From assembly GCA_949076555.1 (NCBI GenBank), contig CARUOB010000023.1, positions 3,608 to 26,442 on the forward strand: a stretch of DNA of 22,835 bases, read 5' to 3'. The position numbers were made by a program, and so were the translations under genes. Origin of the DNA: an uncultured Lachnospiraceae bacterium. GTDB taxonomy: Bacteria; Bacillota; Clostridia; Lachnospirales; Lachnospiraceae. The notes beneath the pieces were generated by a model, which was not told where the DNA came from, made no database searches, and was given only the letters and a program-made list of their open reading frames with translations. Positions 20,788 to 22,835 of this stretch are shown in pieces (the first letter of the stretch is position 1; the number at the start of each line of letters is the position of its first letter).

Positions 20788-20813
20788 GAGCAAGCACTGC
20801 GGAGTGAGGCCAA

Positions 20814-20911
20814 GACAGAGGATAAACAGAGAGGGGAGCAAGCTCACCGAAATATTTATCCGAATGGATGCATAGGGCGAAAGCCCGTGAGCGAGGAAAC
20901 CTACGGTTTGC
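20814..20911 (+). repeat. 98-bp direct repeat, copy 2
   Basis: Offset of 124 nt from copy 1. The differences fall at four bases, two of them in the loop of the AAACC/GGTTT hairpin (GAA becomes TAC), leaving its stem intact. A further hairpin GCCCGC (20921-20926)/GCGGGC (20933-20938) follows, then the RBS of the DUF2225 gene. Confidence 0.85.
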
Positions 20912-20980
20912 ATAGGTAAAGCCCGCAAGTCGGCGGGCACTGCAGAGAATATATAAATATAACTTGGGGAGGATAAACAA

Positions 20981-21850
20981 ATGGCAGGACTGTTATCGGG
21001 GTTAGAGCAGTTTGGATTGAGCAATCTGGAAAGTATGGATCTTTATGAAACACCTAAGAAGGGAGAAGAGGGAGGAGAAGGCGGTCAGGCTGCGGCGCAT
21101 GTTGTGCAGGAGCAGGATTTCCTCTTTGACAAATCCTTTACCTGTCCGCTTTGCGACAGGGAATTTAAGGCGAGAACCGTGAAGATCGGTAAGGCGAAGC
21201 TGGCAGGCAGCGATCTGGATCTGCGTCCCAGATATGAGCAGATTGATCTTTTAAAATATGATGTGATTATGTGCCCGTCCTGTGGTTATGCGGCACTGAG
21301 CAGATTTTTTAAATACCTGACATCTCCCCAGGCGAAGAATATCCAGAAGGCGATTTCGGCAAACTTTAAGCCGCAGAAAGAAGCGGCTGAGACCTATACC
21401 TATGACGAGGCGCTGGAGCGTTATAAGATGGCTCTGGCAAATGCGATCGTCAAGCAGACGAAGGCCAGTGAAAAGGCTTATATCTGTCTGAAGACGGCAT
21501 GGCTTCTCAGAGGCCAGGCGGAGCATTTGGACCCGGCTGAAGAAGGGTATGAAGAGAAAAAGAAACAGTGTCAGACAGAGGAAGAAGAGTTCTTGAGGAA
21601 CGCGCTGGAGGGATTCTTGGCGGCACGGCAGACGGAGAGTTTCCCCATGTGCGGTATGGATGAACCTACGGTGGACTTCCTGATTTCCGTGACGGCGATG
21701 CGCTTTGAACAGTACGATGTGGCGAGCCGCCTGATTACGGGGCTGATCACTTCTAAGACAGCCAATCCGCGCATGAAGGATAAGGCGAGAGACGTGAAGG
21801 AAATGATCGTGAAAAAGATTAAAGAGAAGAATGCTGCGTCCAGAAAATAA
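20981..21850 (+). CDS. DUF2225 family protein with paired CxxC motifs
   Basis: 289 residues. GGGGAGG lies about 9 nt before ATG 20981. After a low-complexity acidic/Gly-rich N-terminus (25-45) comes the DUF2225 core: FTCPLCDREFKART (CPLC 55-58), LDLRPRYEQIDLLKYDVIMC and CPSCGYAA (CPSC 98-101). The four cysteines probably form a zinc ribbon. The remaining ~180 residues are helical (repeated ALERYKMALANAI-like segments, resembling TPR-like packing) and end in a Lys-rich tail. The family is widespread in Firmicutes with no established function. Monocistronic, closed by a strong terminator. Confidence 0.9.
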   Translation: MAGLLSGLEQFGLSNLESMDLYETPKKGEEGGEGGQAAAHVVQEQDFLFDKSFTCPLCDREFKARTVKIGKAKLAGSDLDLRPRYEQIDLLKYDVIMCPSCGYAALSRFFKYLTSPQAKNIQKAISANFKPQKEAAETYTYDEALERYKMALANAIVKQTKASEKAYICLKTAWLLRGQAEHLDPAEEGYEEKKKQCQTEEEEFLRNALEGFLAARQTESFPMCGMDEPTVDFLISVTAMRFEQYDVASRLITGLITSKTANPRMKDKARDVKEMIVKKIKEKNAASRK

Positions 21851-21901
21851 CGGTGCGGCAGAGTGGAAAGTTCAGTTCTTGAACATAAACGAACATAAAA
21901 A

Positions 21902-21935
21902 GGCGGAGCCGGTTATCCGGCCCCGCCGCTTTTTG
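21902..21935 (+). terminator. Rho-independent terminator after the DUF2225 gene
   Basis: GGCGG-A-GCCGG (21902-21912) pairs with CCGGC-C-CCGCC (21917-21927) with one A-C mismatch and a TTAT loop, followed by GCTTTTT. Confidence 0.9.
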
Positions 21936-21940
21936 CGCGT

Positions 21941-22063
21941 ATAAGCAGAGAGAGAAGAAGACAGAAACATGCCGCATGCTTGCATGGGAGCATGCGGCAT
22001 GTTTCTGTCTTCTTATGGCGAGCAACGCGAGCTTGGAGTGCGGAGCACTTCAAACCTGCTTAT
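21941..22063 (+). repeat. ATAAGCAG hairpin element, full copy with a perfect 25-bp stem
   Basis: Outer ATAAGCAG (21941-21948)/CTGCTTAT (22056-22063). Inside, a perfect 25-bp inverted repeat (21955-21979 with 21990-22014) has a 10-nt loop starting at the conserved TGCTTGCA. On the right shoulder, GAGCAACGCG (22020-22029) is followed by the hairpin GGAGTGC-GGA-GCACTTC (22035-22051). It lies between convergent genes; its last base is the first base of the tetR stop codon (minus strand), so it may also end tetR transcription. Confidence 0.85.
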
Positions 22064-22665
22064 CAGCGGTAAGAAAGCGCTTTCAACATATTCAGGTAGG
22101 AACAGCTCTCCTCATAGAGCATGTCCGGATGAAAAGACGAGTCCTGAAAACGCGAGTCCATCAGTCCGTCAAGAGTGTAGGTCACCATCTGATCCAGCTT
22201 TTCATAATCAACTTCGCTCTTAAACAGGGAGCGGTCGCTCTGGTTTTTAAGAACGGCCTGCATATCGCTCAACACGTTCTTTTGGCGTTCGATAGCCATA
22301 AGAGCTTCGCTTACATCCTCAAAGCGGCAGCGGTCAAGGAACTGCTGCATGTAAGGATAATTTTTAAGCACTTGCATCTTGGCATATTCCATCTGTCGGC
22401 GGATTTCAAAATAATCCCGTTCCGTGGAGGAAACGCCTCCAGTCAGTTCCAGTTTCATAAAACGTACGCTGTAGTCATAGAGGAAACTATAAAGTCCAAG
22501 TTTGCTCCCGAAATAGTGAAATAAGAGGCCTTTGCTGATACCGGCCTCGCCCACAATATCGTCTGTACTGGCGTGCTTATAGCCGCCCAGTGAAAATATT
22601 TTTAAGGATGCATTAATCATGCGGTCCTGTTTTTCTTTTTTTAAATCAAAAAATTTTTCGTTCAT
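22063..22665 (-). CDS. TetR/AcrR-family transcriptional regulator
   Basis: 200 residues, typical TetR length. Minus-strand RBS GAGGAAG directly before ATG 22665. The N-terminal HTH is clear: IFSLGGYKHASTDDIVGEAG, then ISKGLLFHYFGSKLGLYSFL (recognition helix about 44-53). The C-terminal ligand/dimer domain is divergent, so the inducer cannot be predicted. A promoter and a 17-bp inverted repeat are just upstream, suggesting autorepression. The usual partner, an efflux pump or ABC transporter, would lie beyond the right edge of the window. Confidence 0.93.
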   Translation of the reverse strand: MNEKFFDLKKEKQDRMINASLKIFSLGGYKHASTDDIVGEAGISKGLLFHYFGSKLGLYSFLYDYSVRFMKLELTGGVSSTERDYFEIRRQMEYAKMQVLKNYPYMQQFLDRCRFEDVSEALMAIERQKNVLSDMQAVLKNQSDRSLFKSEVDYEKLDQMVTYTLDGLMDSRFQDSSFHPDMLYEESCSYLNMLKALSYR

Positions 22666-22687
22666 ACCTTCCTCAATTCTACAAAAA

Positions 22688-22704
22688 TTGACCTTTTCGG
22701 TCGA
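22688..22704. promoter_or_regulatory. Candidate TetR-family operator
   Basis: TTGACC (22688-22693) N5 GGTCGA (22699-22704), an inverted repeat with one asymmetric position. It covers the predicted transcription start of the regulator gene, between its -10 box and RBS, a standard place for an autorepressor site. Confidence 0.6.
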
Positions 22705-22709
22705 CTATA

Positions 22710-22738
22710 ACTATAGCACAACCCCGCGCGGGATTCAA
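22710..22738 (-). promoter_or_regulatory. Promoter of the TetR-family gene
   Basis: Minus strand TTGAAT (22738-22733), a 17-nt spacer and TATAGT (22715-22710). A second TATAGT follows at 22709-22704. Beyond it, 22739-22835 is AT-rich and no gene was seen. Confidence 0.7.
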
Positions 22739-22835
22739 TGATCTGCGAAAAACTAGTTTTAAGAAAATTTTTGGCTACAAGATATTGTGGCTAAAATCCG
22801 ACTTTTATAAAGTTTTCTCTTTTTTTATACATATT

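Noticed and set aside
20690..20911. CRISPR array
   Set aside because: Only two long (98-bp) units with a short 26-nt intervening segment; unit length and number do not fit CRISPR.

Overview
The window looks like a chromosomal segment of an anaerobic, butyrate-forming member of the Clostridia, most probably Lachnospiraceae. The basis is the complete central butyrate operon (thl-crt-hbd-bcd-etfB-etfA), roughly 50% GC with strong AGGAGG-type ribosome binding sites, good sigma-A type promoters, a long-form hpf, DUF1576 and DUF2225 proteins, and a bacterial GlnRS. No phage, plasmid, IS, CRISPR, rRNA or tRNA signal was recognised. The assignment is inferred from gene content, not from a phylogenetic marker.

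Layout. 1-693: 3' part of a thioredoxin reductase gene cut by the window edge. 849-2338: a promoter, a secreted SH3-SH3-NlpC/P60 cell-wall hydrolase and a terminator. 2339-2698: a gene-free stretch with a partial hairpin repeat, four DnaA-box-like 9-mers within 71 bp, and the hpf promoter. 2699-3274: hpf and a terminator-like hairpin. 3382-5123, minus strand: a DUF1576-type membrane protein followed by a small unknown protein. 5299-6402: a membrane-anchored M23 peptidase. 6444-8234: a promoter and a chemoreceptor.

8264-14998 is the butyrate operon. It has a near-consensus promoter before thl and a strong terminator after etfA. Thiolase, crotonase, 3-hydroxybutyryl-CoA dehydrogenase and the butyryl-CoA dehydrogenase/EtfBA complex together convert two acetyl-CoA to butyryl-CoA. 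The last step couples crotonyl-CoA reduction to ferredoxin reduction. The terminal enzyme (butyryl-CoA:acetate CoA-transferase or Ptb-Buk) is not in the window. All five intergenic spacers are long for an operon (about 75-230 nt) and each holds a different stem-loop. The thl-crt spacer folds almost end to end.

15010-18526: an apparent three-gene operon with an unknown membrane-anchored protein, a 74-aa protein and a DHH phosphoesterase carrying an unusual C-terminal extension. 18609-18895: a 38-aa membrane protein with its own promoter and terminator. 18904-20654: glnS with a structured leader and a non-canonical KMSKS region. 20690-20911: a nearly identical 98-bp direct repeat. 20981-21935: a DUF2225 protein and a strong terminator. 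22063-22738: a TetR-family regulator with a promoter and a likely self-operator.

The least explained material is non-coding. There are two families of dispersed structured repeats. One is a 31-nt imperfect palindrome with four copies, two of them directly upstream of ribosome binding sites. The other is a roughly 120-nt hairpin element bounded by ATAAGCAG/CTGCTTAT, in which arm sequences differ completely between copies while complementarity is kept. Coding functions are mostly ordinary; these repeats, the structured operon spacers and the DnaA-box cluster deserve the second look.
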